Assembly (NCBI GenBank): GCA_020744425.1
Contig: JAGMUV010000004.1
Coordinates: 186,001 to 250,000 of the forward strand
DNA length: 64,000 bases
Origin: Dactylonectria macrodidyma
Lineage: Eukaryota > Ascomycota > Sordariomycetes > Hypocreales > Nectriaceae
Direction of reading: 5' to 3'
Shown: positions 48,161-59,427 of the stretch, one piece after another
Layout: every line of letters starts with the position of its first letter
Position numbering within the stretch: position 1 is the stretch's first letter
Program-made: the position numbers and the translations under genes
Notes under the pieces: generated by a model
The model's database searches: none
Seen by the model: only the letters and a program-made list of their open reading frames with translations
Told to the model about the DNA's origin: nothing

Positions 48161-50789
48161 CACTAGACAGTACGGTGAACACTGAGCAAGGTCATCCATC
48201 ACCCAAGGCGCCGGCAACCAGTCCCCGTTCCGCGACCTGGCCTCGTGCGCCTACGGCCGAGTGGCGGGGTCATGGACTGAGCTGATCTGGCTGGGGTTTG
48301 GCGGCTCAACGGCAGCGTCCAATTTCCAGCAACTCCTCGGGGTCCAAACCAGCATCCACCATGGCGCCATATCCACCGAATGCCACCAATGACTCCATGT
48401 CGGCCGCCGCTCACTTCCCAACCTCATCAGGGAGGCCGGACGGCACGACAATGACAACAGTGACAACGCATTTCCAGACCTGATAACATTGGACGGCTCT
48501 CTGCTGCACTTCCCCTACCTGGTCTTCACGTCGCTTCCCGCAACCGGTTCACGCGTCATAGGTTGCAACAACAGATATCCCACCCACGCTATTGGCCGCC
48601 TCTGTCTCCCGCTCCCTGACTGGGATGAGAGCAGATACTGCATTGCAACCTTACACACGGGCAGCCCTGGACAGTACGCAGTATGTACTGTGCATGCCCG
48701 CAACGCTGACTCTATTGTCGTAGAAGTGCTAGTTCTCGCTTCGGAGCCCTGGGCCCGTTGTCTATTGGACGTCTTGTTGCTCTAAATGAAGCTATCCGAT
48801 CCCTCCGTGGAGACGACGGCACTGGGTCCGACGCGCGTCAAAAATGCTTCTACCTCCACCTCTGAGCACCCATCTCTTCCCGACATGCGTCAAGCACCTG
48901 TATTAGTAGTCGCACAGTGACTAGGTTTCTGGTAAGTTTTGATTAGCTTCTACCACATTTCATTACCATCCGAACGTGCACTAGAATATTCTGAAGCGCT
49001 CCTGAGCTCTCGTCTCCTCGAACAATAAAGCCAAACGTGCCTCACGTGTTTCACTAGTCTAGATTCTATATTCGCAAAGTTGTCAACTTGAACCACATCT
49101 TACGTAGTATGCCATTACCCACAGTAAACTTTTATCCATCAATTCTGAATAGTCGACATCTGATCGGGTAGTCGGTCCGTGTTCCACTCAGCGACAAGGG
49201 CCGCCCGACCTCATCGGCAAGGAACTCAGCCTTATCTGAGTCGACACAGTTAGGCATGTGGAGCTTGAGGAGCCTATTGAGGTCTTGAAACGTTTATTGG
49301 GTCACCTCCCCTACCTTCGCTTGATTTAGCACGCCTCTAGATGCCACGGCTTTGATTATCTGCCTTTTGTCTCTTGAAAAAGGTTTACGCAACTTTCTGT
49401 ATCGTTCTAATCTAGACAGGGTCACTGCGTATTATGTTCGTGTATGAGTTCATGAACTCGAGAGAACGTTTACGGTGCCCTCGATTCTAGACCGAATCAA
49501 TTCTAACGTCAAGTAGTTTCGCGAAATACATGCACTTGATGAACTAACTATACCCGCCCTTGGTAGATGTTGAAGCGAGTGTCGGCCGTAGAGCTATGAT
49601 ATGGGGTATTTATAGCCTCTCACCCTTCATCCATGCCGCCGCTGTGATCTCTATACTGCCACGGCTGTAGTGTATAACTTACGATCGGGGGCAGACGTTG
49701 CTCTCTCATCGTTTCCGTTATTGACTGGACGGGCCACATCCTTCCACTGTTGCGCGCTTCCAAGCCTTTTCGCAGTTTATTCAACTTTGAGGCTTGTGAT
49801 CTTGGCCACTGAATCATGATAGAGATAAATTTGTATGGTCGTCGGCAGCAAATGACTCAAAACTGACTTTCATCATCAGCACTCCATGAAACTCGTCTTC
49901 TACCTGATCAAACTCGACTACAACAGTATGTGTATCTTCAGGTTCTCTATAGGTTCTTGTACCCCAGTGGAGTTGATCCATCTTCACTAGTACCCGTCAC
50001 CCACAGTCTCTTGAAACCCCGTCTCGCCAAAATCAGAGTAGAGATAACCCTACATATGCATCTTCGGGTTCTTCTCAGTTATCTAGCCTCTAGGCATGAA
50101 CCAAGCCTGTGGACTTTCATCCGTCCTCACCGGAACTCTCCCTCATGGACTGGGATATTTCCTAAGCGCATGGCCTTTTGCGCCCACGATCCCTTTCTGT
50201 GGAGATGTATGCGCTCCCATCCTTGTGTCTTCAAGTCGTTACTAGCACAACCTTAGGCCACAAGCCTCCGTTCACTTCCGCCTTTATACTAGCCTTTAAA
50301 TCTTTTTGCCGAGATCTCTTGGCTCACTTTATACATAATTTGTGTTTGAGATTGAGTATAATTAATATAGAACATTAGCCCAAGAATGTTCTATAGTTTA
50401 TTGGGTTTCAGATATACTTAAATGCGAGTTAACAGCTCGAACAAATCCCAAACCAAGTCACCTCTAAAACCGGGGCGCTAATAGGCGTTGAATTGCCTTC
50501 TGGTCGTAGCAAAAGATGATTGGTTGTCTTTCTTGTGATAGCTTACATCACTATTCATGGGGGCTCTGCCACAGCCTCGTCTTCTCGGAACCCCTCACAA
50601 CACTACTACCCTCCCACAGAACTGGGTTTCTCTCGTCCAAATTCCTTCAGCAGCTCCTACCAGCCTCCGAAAGAATCGCCCTTACTTCGACCAGCATAAC
50701 GCTAGGCATTACCCAGCTGCAGAGCGATAACGAACCTCCCTCTCCTCGTCCTTCCCGAACCCCAGCCGAGCGACCGAAAGACCGCCGTA

Positions 50790-53663
50790 ATGACCAGACC
50801 AGGCCTTCATGTCATCTTCGACAGCAGCGTCGCTGAACCCTACCGTGCAGTAGAGTTAGAGTAAGCAAGTACCACCGTCCGAGGAGCCCAGCGGTGCTGA
50901 ATGAGGCCCACCACCTAGTGTTGTCGCAGTCCACGGACTCGACTTGAAGAATGGCAAAAACCATGCCCGAAGAACATGGACAGCAGGCGACAAACTCTGA
51001 CTCAAAGACTTCCTCCCGGGGGCCCTTTCGAAGCTTCCTCGGGTAATGCTCTTCGAATACAACTCCAGTCCTGCTAAAGGCGCAGCTGCCACCAAGCTTG
51101 ACGGCCATGCGAGCACCTTGCTGCACTAGTTGAAACTCAGGCGGAAGGTAAGTCTTGACATGGGGGATTGCATAAGAAGTATCCCCGGATCTAACATCCA
51201 TAGTATGACTTTGAGAGGCCGCTCGTGTTTATATGCCACAGTTTAGGTGGATTGGTCGCCAAAGAAGTCAGTGATAAACACTCCAAGACATGGCTTTGCT
51301 AATCTCCATAGGCACTTGTCGCAGCAACATTGGATGTCTCGTACAAATCAATCATTAAAGCAACCCGCCTCCTCGTTTTCTTCGCCACTCCACATCAAGG
51401 AGGGAAGTATGCCAGTGTTAGCGAAACCATAGCCAAACTAGTCAGGACAACGACGTTCATGCCGAAGAACGACCTACTTGATGCTCTAAGACAGAACTCG
51501 AACTAGGCGACCAAAAGATTCGAACAACCTCGCCACTTGTACGAGAGATGCCTCGTGATTAATTTCTACGAAGGAGAGTCATATGGCAAGTTGGGGATAG
51601 TACGTTGATTCAACGAGTCTCCGCCTGCAAGGCTCTGCTGGCCAATCTGCAAGATCGTCGATAAGAAGTCTGCTACATTGAATCATCGAGGAACTCGTGA
51701 GATACAAGTGGCCATGCGTGCCAGCCATAGCAGGAAAGTCGCAGCTGGCTCTAAGTTACATGCAGCACCATCAAGCAGACTATGATGCCACATTCTGGAT
51801 CCAAGCCAGCAAGGAAGCGTCTATTAACCGGGACTTTCTCGCCATCCATCGACTGCTACCCGAGACTACACCGTTGCCATTTGACCCAACCCCTAAAGCT
51901 GTCCTCCAAGCAGTGCTCATGTGGTTCGCCAGAGATTCTGGGAAATACCTCATGACATTTGACGAAGCTGGCCATCTACAAGAGACCCATAAGGACTACG
52001 TGGACATCTCTAAATACTCTCCGAGGTCCTCAAGTCTCCACATCATCATCACGAGCAGACTCTCTATAGTAAATTCATTATCTACATTCGAAGGAGTTCG
52101 TGTCAGCGAGCTTGATGAGACACAAAGCATTGACCACATCGTTGTGCAGAAATTCCGCCATCACGGCAGAACGCAAGGGCTGAGGCTAAGATAATTGTCG
52201 ATAAAATGGGCCGACTTGCCCTAGCAATCAGCATAGCAGGACGATATATGTCACAGTGCCTGACGCTATCATCAAATTTGCCGGCATATCTTGAGGACTT
52301 CCGCCGCCGTCGACGTAATTTTCTCTCAGAGAAGCCCAACGAACTTGTTACAAGATATGACCACAGCATGATGACAGTATGGGAAACGTCTTACTGCGCT
52401 GTGTATGAGCAACTTCCCGAGGCATGCCGCCTTCTCACGTTACTATCGTTCATTCACTACGAAGATATTTTCCTTAAGCTCTTCGGGTTAGGCACTGATT
52501 CCAAAACAGCAGAGGCCCCCTCATGGACCTCAATTCTTAAACCCCGAGCTATTGTTGACTTCGATTTCTTGGAGAAGTGTTTTGGGCTTCTTAAAAATAC
52601 TCGCTCTGCCGTCACCAAGCATCGCAGACTTCGTACTCTATTCATCGCCTCGTTCATGCTGGGGGTTATGATCGACTATAACGCGAAGGGGATAAACCAT
52701 TGCATTTCTGGTGGGCGGCGTTCCAGATCCTTGTGAATTACAAAAGGACCATTGAGGACTACATAAACACACCAGCTTCGAAGCTTCGTCTTGTCCCGCA
52801 TCTAACAGAGAACATCAAAAGCTACAAAAGCTACAAACATGTTTCAACAGTCGTTGAGTGTATTAAACCCGAGTTTCTGAAGCCCCTGAGCGACATTGGA
52901 TATTTTCTTTATACTATTGGACGATGGGAAGAGGTTGCAGTAGCAAGAGCCGAGTATGCTACAGAGACACGACGAATTCTCGGCGAGGAGCATCCCGCTA
53001 CAATAACGGCAATTCTTCCTCTTGCAAATTCACTTAGAAACCAAGGCAGAATCAATCAAGCAGCTGAGATGCAAAGGATGGTCTTGGAAAAGTGCTAGAA
53101 GATCCTCGGCAACGGGCACCCGGATACTACTACAGCAATGCATCATCTTTCGATTTCGCTAGTATACCAGGGAAAGTTTGATGAGGCATCAAAAATGCAA
53201 AGAGAGGTCCTCGAGAGTTACCAGCGGGTCCTCGGCGATGAGCATTCGACAGCGATTGGTGTAATGAGTGAGTGATCTTGCCGTTACACTACGATGCCAA
53301 GGCAGAGTGGATGAAGCAGAAGAGATGCAAAATGAGATTCTCGAGAAAAGCCAGCGGATCTTTTGCAATAAACATTCGAATACGATCTTAACAATGAGCT
53401 CTCTTGCACTGAGATTGGGAAGCCAAGGCAGGCTTGGTGAAGCAGAAGAAATGCAAAGAGAGGTCCTTGAGAAATGCCAGCGGATCCTCGGCGATGAGCA
53501 CCCCGACACAAGGGCAGCAAGCAAAACACTCTTTACCATCTTATCTTTGAGGAAGATTGAACAAAATGGGGTCTCGACTCATCAAAAGCCAGGGCTACTT
53601 GCTAGAGTGAGCGAGAGAGTTCGACAGCTTCGGCAATTTGGTTCTGCCGTGAAGCATCCGTAA
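50790..53663 (+). pseudogene. Decayed NLR-type gene: SesB-like hydrolase, NB-ARC, TPR
   Basis: Fragments in several frames line up as one gene. First comes an alpha/beta-hydrolase of the SesB type: VVAVHGLDLKN (about 50918), TWTAGDKL, LKDFLPGA, MLFEYNSSPAKGAAATKLD, the elbow CHSLGGLVAKE (serine codon 51240-51242; the usual first Gly is Cys), LLVFFATPHQGG (about 51380) and VINFYEGESYGKLGIV. The NB-ARC follows: GKSQLALSYM (P-loop remnant, 51730), YLMTFDEAG, IIITSR, GRLALAISIAGRYM. Last come 42-residue TPR units with GEEHPATITA, VLEKC-KILG and EILEKSQRI. Disabling changes include TGA at 50998, TAG at 51127, TAG at 53096, a 4-bp GAGT duplication at about 53270 and an apparent deletion before the P-loop. 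Intact relatives are STAND sensors, some tied to heterokaryon incompatibility. This copy cannot be translated through. Confidence 0.88.
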
Positions 53664-54435
53664 CGTTGGCAATCTCCTTCAACTGAGCCCAACAGAGCTG
53701 TAATCTGACTGGCAGCCGTTTGCATTGGTAGATTGGCGTTGAAGGCTGAGGCGTCATGTATCAGACTTTAGAGCTTCTTTAAGACTACTTAAGATAATTA
53801 TTCAAAGTATGGCGTCGAGTATCACTAGTTGCGTTGCATCTGACTCTAAGACGCTTGAAAACTAAAGCTTTTTGGTACCGATATCATCTGAAAGGCTCAC
53901 ATTTTGACTCGGCTATGATACAAGCAGTTTCTCTTCTGCAACTGTTCGTTTTATTTAGCTTGCACTCTCTTCACACTAGTTGGTGATCGATGGGGACAAG
54001 AGCGTCTCGTATCCTATCAGGGATCCGCTGCTATATTAATCAAGCATCCAAGAACGTGGATTGAATTTTAAGCCGACCAGAGACTAGAATGTTCCTGGGT
54101 TGTCAACTGGTGACGCTGTGCAGAGCCCCGAAGGTACTTTGGCTGCACGGAAGGTAAATAAAGATAAAATATGATTGTAGAGGAGGAAGTATGGCATGGG
54201 AGATACAATTTGAACTGTGTTGATTACTATCCAGTACTGCTAGTCTGAAGGTCCTCAATGTTTAAATCAAATAGATCCGTTTGACTACTATTGGACTTCT
54301 CGCATCCGCTCCCTCCGTGATTGGACATTCTGCTCCATTTAGAAGTTATGACCCGGAGCAGTGGCCGCAATGGTGGGAGTGATGCTATAATGATTGGGTT
54401 GTAATTTCAGTCCATGAAAGAATATCTAAACATTG
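53664..54435. other. AT-rich spacer between two pseudogenes
   Basis: No frame of interest; AT-rich like the flanking pseudogenes. Confidence 0.45.
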
Positions 54436-55411
54436 TCAGAGACGATGAGAGTGTATGTCAGAGAACTCAGTAGTTGGCTTACAGGTTGATAGGTCAATCG
54501 TCGACATTGTGGTGGAAACAAATCGAACTGTGCTAACAACCACTGTGATGGCACCAAGCAGGAAAAGACAGATCAACCCCGTCTTGTCTCTCTTTGGCAA
54601 GGTTTTTAACGTCGGTAGTATTCCAAATGGGAGTGCGAAAACTGATACGAGAAAAATCATTAGAGTTGTGAAAAGTGCCATCGATCAGATGGCTTACCAA
54701 GCAGCTCTGAAGCTATACTGAGAGACCAACCGACATACCATACCCTTGGGTCCGATACGAGTAAACACTGAGAACTCTGAGCCCTAAGCGAGACAACACG
54801 TTAGCACGCATAAACTAAGAATAATGTCTGTCCACTTGCTCCACATTTGGTAGCTACATCAGTGCCGCACCAGAAGACGTGCACAAGTCCCGTTGCAAAA
54901 AGGGTACATGTGGTATAAACTGAGATTGCATATAGGCAGAGACGCAGTCGATCCTCGGATATCGGAAATAACTCATAATAAAACATTAAGAGACTGAACC
55001 TTGGAAAGCAGAAGCCTAAATCGAAGGCTAATCCACTGACAAAAAACAACTAGTCAGGCCATTAGTGCAGAGGTGATAGTAGGGAGTGAAGGGATGTAAC
55101 TGACTCCGACGAACGTGCTACTATAATACAGCTCCTCGTCAGTGGCCCCGGTGGCAAAAACCCACGAGTTCTCAATGAGAAGTGTGAGGAAGCATAGTAG
55201 CCCCAGAACGAGGAAAACCTCTGATGCCCAAAGGGTTGATCTTCGCATCTAAATTTGGACTGATATACGAGCGACAATGACGATTAAGGATATTGAAATC
55301 AAGATCCATTCCACAGCCTAGACAATACAGTCAGGGGGGTGGTTCGAGATTTGCCACGAAATATTTGTATATATAAAATAGACTCACGAGATAACCCACT
55401 ACGCTAATCAT
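54436..55411 (-). pseudogene. Decayed rhodopsin-fold (PTH11-like) membrane protein
   Basis: Minus-strand fragments reproduce the order of segments of the fungal rhodopsin-domain/PTH11-like family. These are a start MISVVGYL followed by a good intron (GTGAGT..CTGAC..TAG), AVEWILISISLIVIVARI, MRRSTLWASEVFLVLGLLCF, FPRFSLLMFYYELFP and LPKRDKTGLICLFLLGAIT, with the expected VSTVRFVS after it. Stops interrupt it where the family has Trp or Gln: TAG at 55251-55249 just before MRRST, and TAA (54696-54694) and TGA (54687-54685) in the segment between FRAAW and MALFTT. Each can arise from a single C:G to T:A change. The middle extracellular loop is frameshifted. Intact relatives are seven-helix proteins, some sensing surfaces or ligands. 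The C-terminal cytosolic tail is not found. Confidence 0.8.
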
Positions 55412-55880
55412 GTTGTTCACGAAGACTGGAGGGAAGAATCGTCGGTCGGATCACCGAGGCCTGGCCACGGATGAACCAAGATGGCAAACAGCGGGCGCAG
55501 TGAGCGAAATACCCCAATGGGTTGTACTAGTGACCGGCAATCTTCACCCGCAAGCGTCCGAAATGGAGGGCTCGAGAAGCTATTTCACAGAGATGGAGAG
55601 GATCTACTCAGCGGACGAACCCGCATCTGGTATCAACAACGCCAACGCATTTGTCGTATCCGCCTGACGGGCGTAATCCCGGATGGATTTCCGAATCAAG
55701 GCGCCGCGAAAGCTTGTCAGTGGCTTAGTGCCGAGACGGTGTGTAGTCGAGGCTTTGAATCTAATCTGCCATCGATCTCTTCCCACCGAACCATATCGAA
55801 ATGCCAGAATCCTCTACATTTCAGAGAAAAGATACTTTTTTTGCAGCCACAGTGGCCCACTTCTCGAAGGACTGGCGTAG
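55410..55880 (+). pseudogene. Unidentified broken coding sequence
   Basis: One frame runs from the ATG at 55410 to 55880 interrupted only by TGA at 55665 and TAA at 55674, giving about 154 codons. The product reads like real protein (QWVVLVTGNLHPQASEMEG, SYFTEMERIYSADEPASG, then RNARILYISEKRYFFCSHSG), but I do not recognise the family. The two stops could come from CGA and CAA codons by C-to-T change, as in the neighbouring pseudogenes. Its ATG overlaps, on the opposite strand, the ATG of the membrane-protein pseudogene. It may be a 5' fragment of a larger gene. Confidence 0.5.
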
Positions 55881-57009
55881 CCTGCGGGCGCTGAGAACTG
55901 CCTCAGTAGTCTAGATGCGGCTGCTGACGTGCCTTGGGATTAGTGATCTCGGTACTTGTCGATATATAGCTGTTGGTTTAGTTCAATATTGATGTTAGTC
56001 CAGAATGACCGTCATCCTCAATTCGTTGTGCCTTGATGATATCGAGGAAACGTAGACAGGGAATACAAGTGCTCTGTTTCGATGAGATGAGATGTTGTGT
56101 ATCAAATGCGGTGAGGCTGTCTGCCAGAGAGAAAGTGTTGCCTTGAAATTTCTACAGCGAGGACTAGATCCTACCGCTTTATTGAAGGAAGGGAGCGTTT
56201 AAAAAGAAGTAAATATTCTGTTGACACTGTCGGATAGCCGAGAGAAACAGTCCAAATTTGAAAACAACGGCATAGCCAACGAGTCTTCATCCCCTCCCCG
56301 GCATTACATAATATTTGGATATCAATATATGAACCAGATGTGAATACAAATGACACCTGTGGCGCCTACTCTTGCCCATACTGATTCATACTCTAAGATG
56401 TCAATGTCTACGCCCCTCAGGTTTCTGTACACAATTCGCCGAACACCTACCATATATAATTGTAAGGGTTCCGTCTGTTCCGTCTGTCTGGTTGTGCCCC
56501 AAGAGGCCCGGCCCGGTCCACGTCATGTGGCTATCTAAGTTTCCACCTAACCCGACGTCAACCAAGTTCCGGGTCACTGGGCTCACTTTGACATGGAAAG
56601 GCCCGTGAGCATGAACTGCTTCTTACGGGCGTGTTTTCATCACTTGACAAAACCCCCCAGCCGGCTTACAAGGGTGCCGACGCAGCTCGGACATGTATTC
56701 GTCACTAGGTTAAGAGCCAGGATGACGAGAAAGCTCCGCCATGGGTTGGTGAGATGGGCAGCGTGATGCTGAGGAAAGGATATGCCAAAATACAGGGTTT
56801 AATGTCTTTGATTCCTTGGTGATCTCATCGACAGGATATTATTCGTAAAAACACACAGTTGTCCATTACGCCGCTACCGCTTCCGGTTCTGCTCCGTTCT
56901 CGGCCCAAATACAAGCTGTTAAAAACATCCGACTCCTAATTCACCCCCTCGTCTGGTTTAGCATGTGATGATGCAACCCTTTGCTAGGCCTTGATAGATT
57001 CGTTTATTT
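55881..57009. other. Intergenic, right edge of the decayed block
   Basis: AT-rich until about 56500, then returning to average composition before the DUF3984 gene. Only short frames. Confidence 0.45.
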
Positions 57010-58191
57010 TTAGAACATCACCTTGGACGCCACGCTGAGTAACCATGCCGCGTCTCTCCAACTGCCATCATCTGCGCCGGGTGGTGGAATGCGCTCTTGA
57101 GGAACGGTTGAGATGCCTGCCAGGTTGCGGGAGGACATATTTCTAGAGCGGCTCAGATTTGAGGACGCATCCGTAGGCAATGAGTCGTCCTCACTATCCG
57201 ACTCCTCATCGTTCTCATCTACGGCGAAGAGAGACCACACATTACCAAACCAGGTGCCAGCACTAGACTGGCCGCGCCGTACAAGGCGTTGGACTGTGGC
57301 TTCATCATCCTGGGTCGTGTCACGTTGCAGCTCAAGTTCTTCTAGCCTCTCGTCGAGGTTGACAAAATCAGGGCCAGGTAAGGCCTGCTGGGGGAAATAG
57401 GAGTCGACGTTGTCGGCTTCCAACCCGTTGCTTGTGCCAGGCCGATCAAGTGGAGTGAGGAATTGACTTCTGGGACGAGACAAGCTGTGGGAGCGACTGT
57501 GGGAGCGGCTGGGAAAGCGGCTGGCGTAGGGGGACGCGTCCTCATCGCTAGGGACGACGCTACCACGACGGCTGTTGTGGCGGCTTGCGGCGGTCATGTC
57601 GCGTTCCCTGGCCAGTTCATTCTCAAAAACCTCGTCGTCCCGGTCGTGCATACCCGTGAGACTGGTAGAGCTTTGGCGAGAGACAAGCCAGGCTTGGCCT
57701 TTGGATTCGCGGGCTTCATAGCTCATCAAGGCTCCGGTTCGAAGCAACCAGTCGCTATCATTGCGATGCCTGAAACCCAATCCGAGAGGATCATCCTTGT
57801 GGTTGCGTCGATTGCTAGGCGTCGCACGACCAGAGTACGACTTGCGGGGGGCGGGTGCGGCGCCGAGATGCAATGCCGACTGGCTTTTGCCGAGGGCGCC
57901 AGTCGGAGCCGAGGGATTACGGTGGTGGGAGCGCGAACGCGGAGCCGTGGGCGATTGGGAGAGGAGACGCGGAGTGGTTGGAGCAGATTTGCCCTGAAGG
58001 TATGAGACGGATCGACGAGGGGCGTTCGACTGGGCGTCGGTACCAGCGGCAGCAAAGGCGTCGGCAATGAGGTCGTCGTCGTGGAGGGGAAGTTTGGCTG
58101 TGAGGGGAGCAAGAGTGAGGTGGTTGAGGCTGGTGGATGAGCGGTTCTTGCGCCTAGCGCGGTCTGAATGTTGATTGTACGCGACGTCCAT
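57010..58191 (-). CDS. DUF3984-family fungal protein
   Basis: Single exon, 393 residues, ATG at 58191. The N-terminal 145 residues are Ser/Pro/Arg-rich with a basic stretch (RARRKNRSSTSLNHLTLAPL). The diagnostic block of the fungal DUF3984 family is at about 146-178 (DWLLRTGALMSYEARESKGQ followed by AWLVSRQSSTSL). After it come an Arg-Ser-His repeat (SRSHSRSHSLSRPRS, about 230-245) and an acidic region (DENDEESDSEDDS), and the protein ends WRDAAWLLSVASKVMF. No biochemical role is known. The SR/RSH repeat suggests phosphorylation. It is divergent from elp1, with 1.2 kb between their starts. Confidence 0.88.
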   Translation of the reverse strand: MDVAYNQHSDRARRKNRSSTSLNHLTLAPLTAKLPLHDDDLIADAFAAAGTDAQSNAPRRSVSYLQGKSAPTTPRLLSQSPTAPRSRSHHRNPSAPTGALGKSQSALHLGAAPAPRKSYSGRATPSNRRNHKDDPLGLGFRHRNDSDWLLRTGALMSYEARESKGQAWLVSRQSSTSLTGMHDRDDEVFENELARERDMTAASRHNSRRGSVVPSDEDASPYASRFPSRSHSRSHSLSRPRSQFLTPLDRPGTSNGLEADNVDSYFPQQALPGPDFVNLDERLEELELQRDTTQDDEATVQRLVRRGQSSAGTWFGNVWSLFAVDENDEESDSEDDSLPTDASSNLSRSRNMSSRNLAGISTVPQERIPPPGADDGSWRDAAWLLSVASKVMF

Positions 58192-59427
58192 GGTGGATGA
58201 TGGATGATAGATGAGTGAGGTGTAGGATGCTGGAGGAGCCTGGAGGAGCTTGAAGGAGCTGGGATGAGCTAAAGCTGGGGCTGCAATTGAACAGGGAGCT
58301 TGGCGGAACTATTGGTGCTCTCTTATCCTGACCTGAGGTGCAGTCGTCCTTTTATCCTCAGGCACCCGTGCTGAAGCAAGGCAAGTGCGGATATGATATT
58401 GGATGCAACCCACGGGCAAAACACTAGAAACAATGGCTCCAGTTCAAACCAAATCGATCAATCGATCGACTAAAACATGCAACGATGCAAGGGAGTCACG
58501 AAGCCGGCCGGGGAAGGGCTTGGTGACATGTGATGCGATAAGGGATGGCGGAGACAGTGGAGTGAAAAGGTGGAGAGGAGAGAGAGAGAGGAGGGGAGAA
58601 GCCGCTGAACAAGGCACTGGGAGGGTTCAAAATCGGACCGGGGAAGTCGCAAATTTATGTGGACTGGGTTTATTATGCCGGCAGCCAAGAATCGGAAAAA
58701 GTGGCTGATAAAATGTCCGGGGTTGGAGAGCAGAAAGAGGAGCCCAAACCGAGGGACGGCTATTGCGAGGATGAGCGGGCGCTTGTGAAATGGATGAAAA
58801 AAGGCTTCATTGGGATATTGCCTAGGCTCTGCCAAAAGGTCTGTGACGAGTTTAGTATAGTTGTGTGTCCTGAAGGTGGCAGCGCTGAAGTCGAGATGGT
58901 TGCAGTAACACACGGATCACACCTTCTTACTCACGGCCATCACTGATCAGTCACACTTGCAGATGGTGGTGAGAGAAATAGGTACTTGCGGGCGCAGCCA
59001 CAGCATGTATCCATGCCCTGGAGTTTTGCCTGAACACCCACACAAACCAACCCAGCAGAATACATCCCCCACCAGCCTCACACAAGTCCTCACGCCGCCC
59101 CGTCTGCAAAAATCTCAAAACGGACCTCGCCTCCAGATCCCGAATTCATCGCAGGCCGCCGCCGATCCATCACACCCTCCGCCCGAGAAAACCTGCCAAC
59201 CTGCTTCAGGCGCCGGTGAGAATTTCCAGGCTCGAAGAAAAAATCGAACGACGGATGCGTTGATCGCAACATCCGACGCCAGACTTGTCTCGCCATCGCC
59301 CGCCCGGAATACAACAGCGGCAAAACAGGGCAGCAGTCAGTCAATACCTGACGCTGAGAGAGAACCAAGCCCAAGCCCTCCAAAAATCCCCATCTAGTCG
59401 CACACACGCAAGCCCGTCCGCTCTGCG
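58192..59427. promoter_or_regulatory. Shared divergent upstream region of the DUF3984 gene and elp1
   Basis: 1.24 kb between two divergent start codons, so it holds both promoters. It includes a CTGGAGGAGC-type short direct repeat at 58229-58262 close to the DUF3984 start and a GA-rich stretch at 58560-58610. No specific site is called. Confidence 0.5.

Larger units (their letters stand above)
43214..50789. other. 7.6 kb stretch with no supported gene
   Basis: 43214-48780 is GC-balanced, with low-complexity tracts (GTGGT repeats near 44015; a GCA run at 45073-45095) and frames of up to about 230 codons that are low-complexity or lack an ATG. From about 48800 the base composition falls to visibly AT-rich, reaching runs such as TATAATTAATATAG near 50355. 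This marks the left side of the decayed block that contains the NLR-type pseudogene. A perfect inverted repeat lies at 48140-48160. No tRNA, rRNA or clear transposon coding remnant was found. Confidence 0.4.

Noticed and set aside
50812..51201. 129-codon minus-strand frame opposite the NLR-type pseudogene
   Set aside because: The plus strand here gives recognisable SesB hydrolase motifs, so the minus frame is an antisense shadow.
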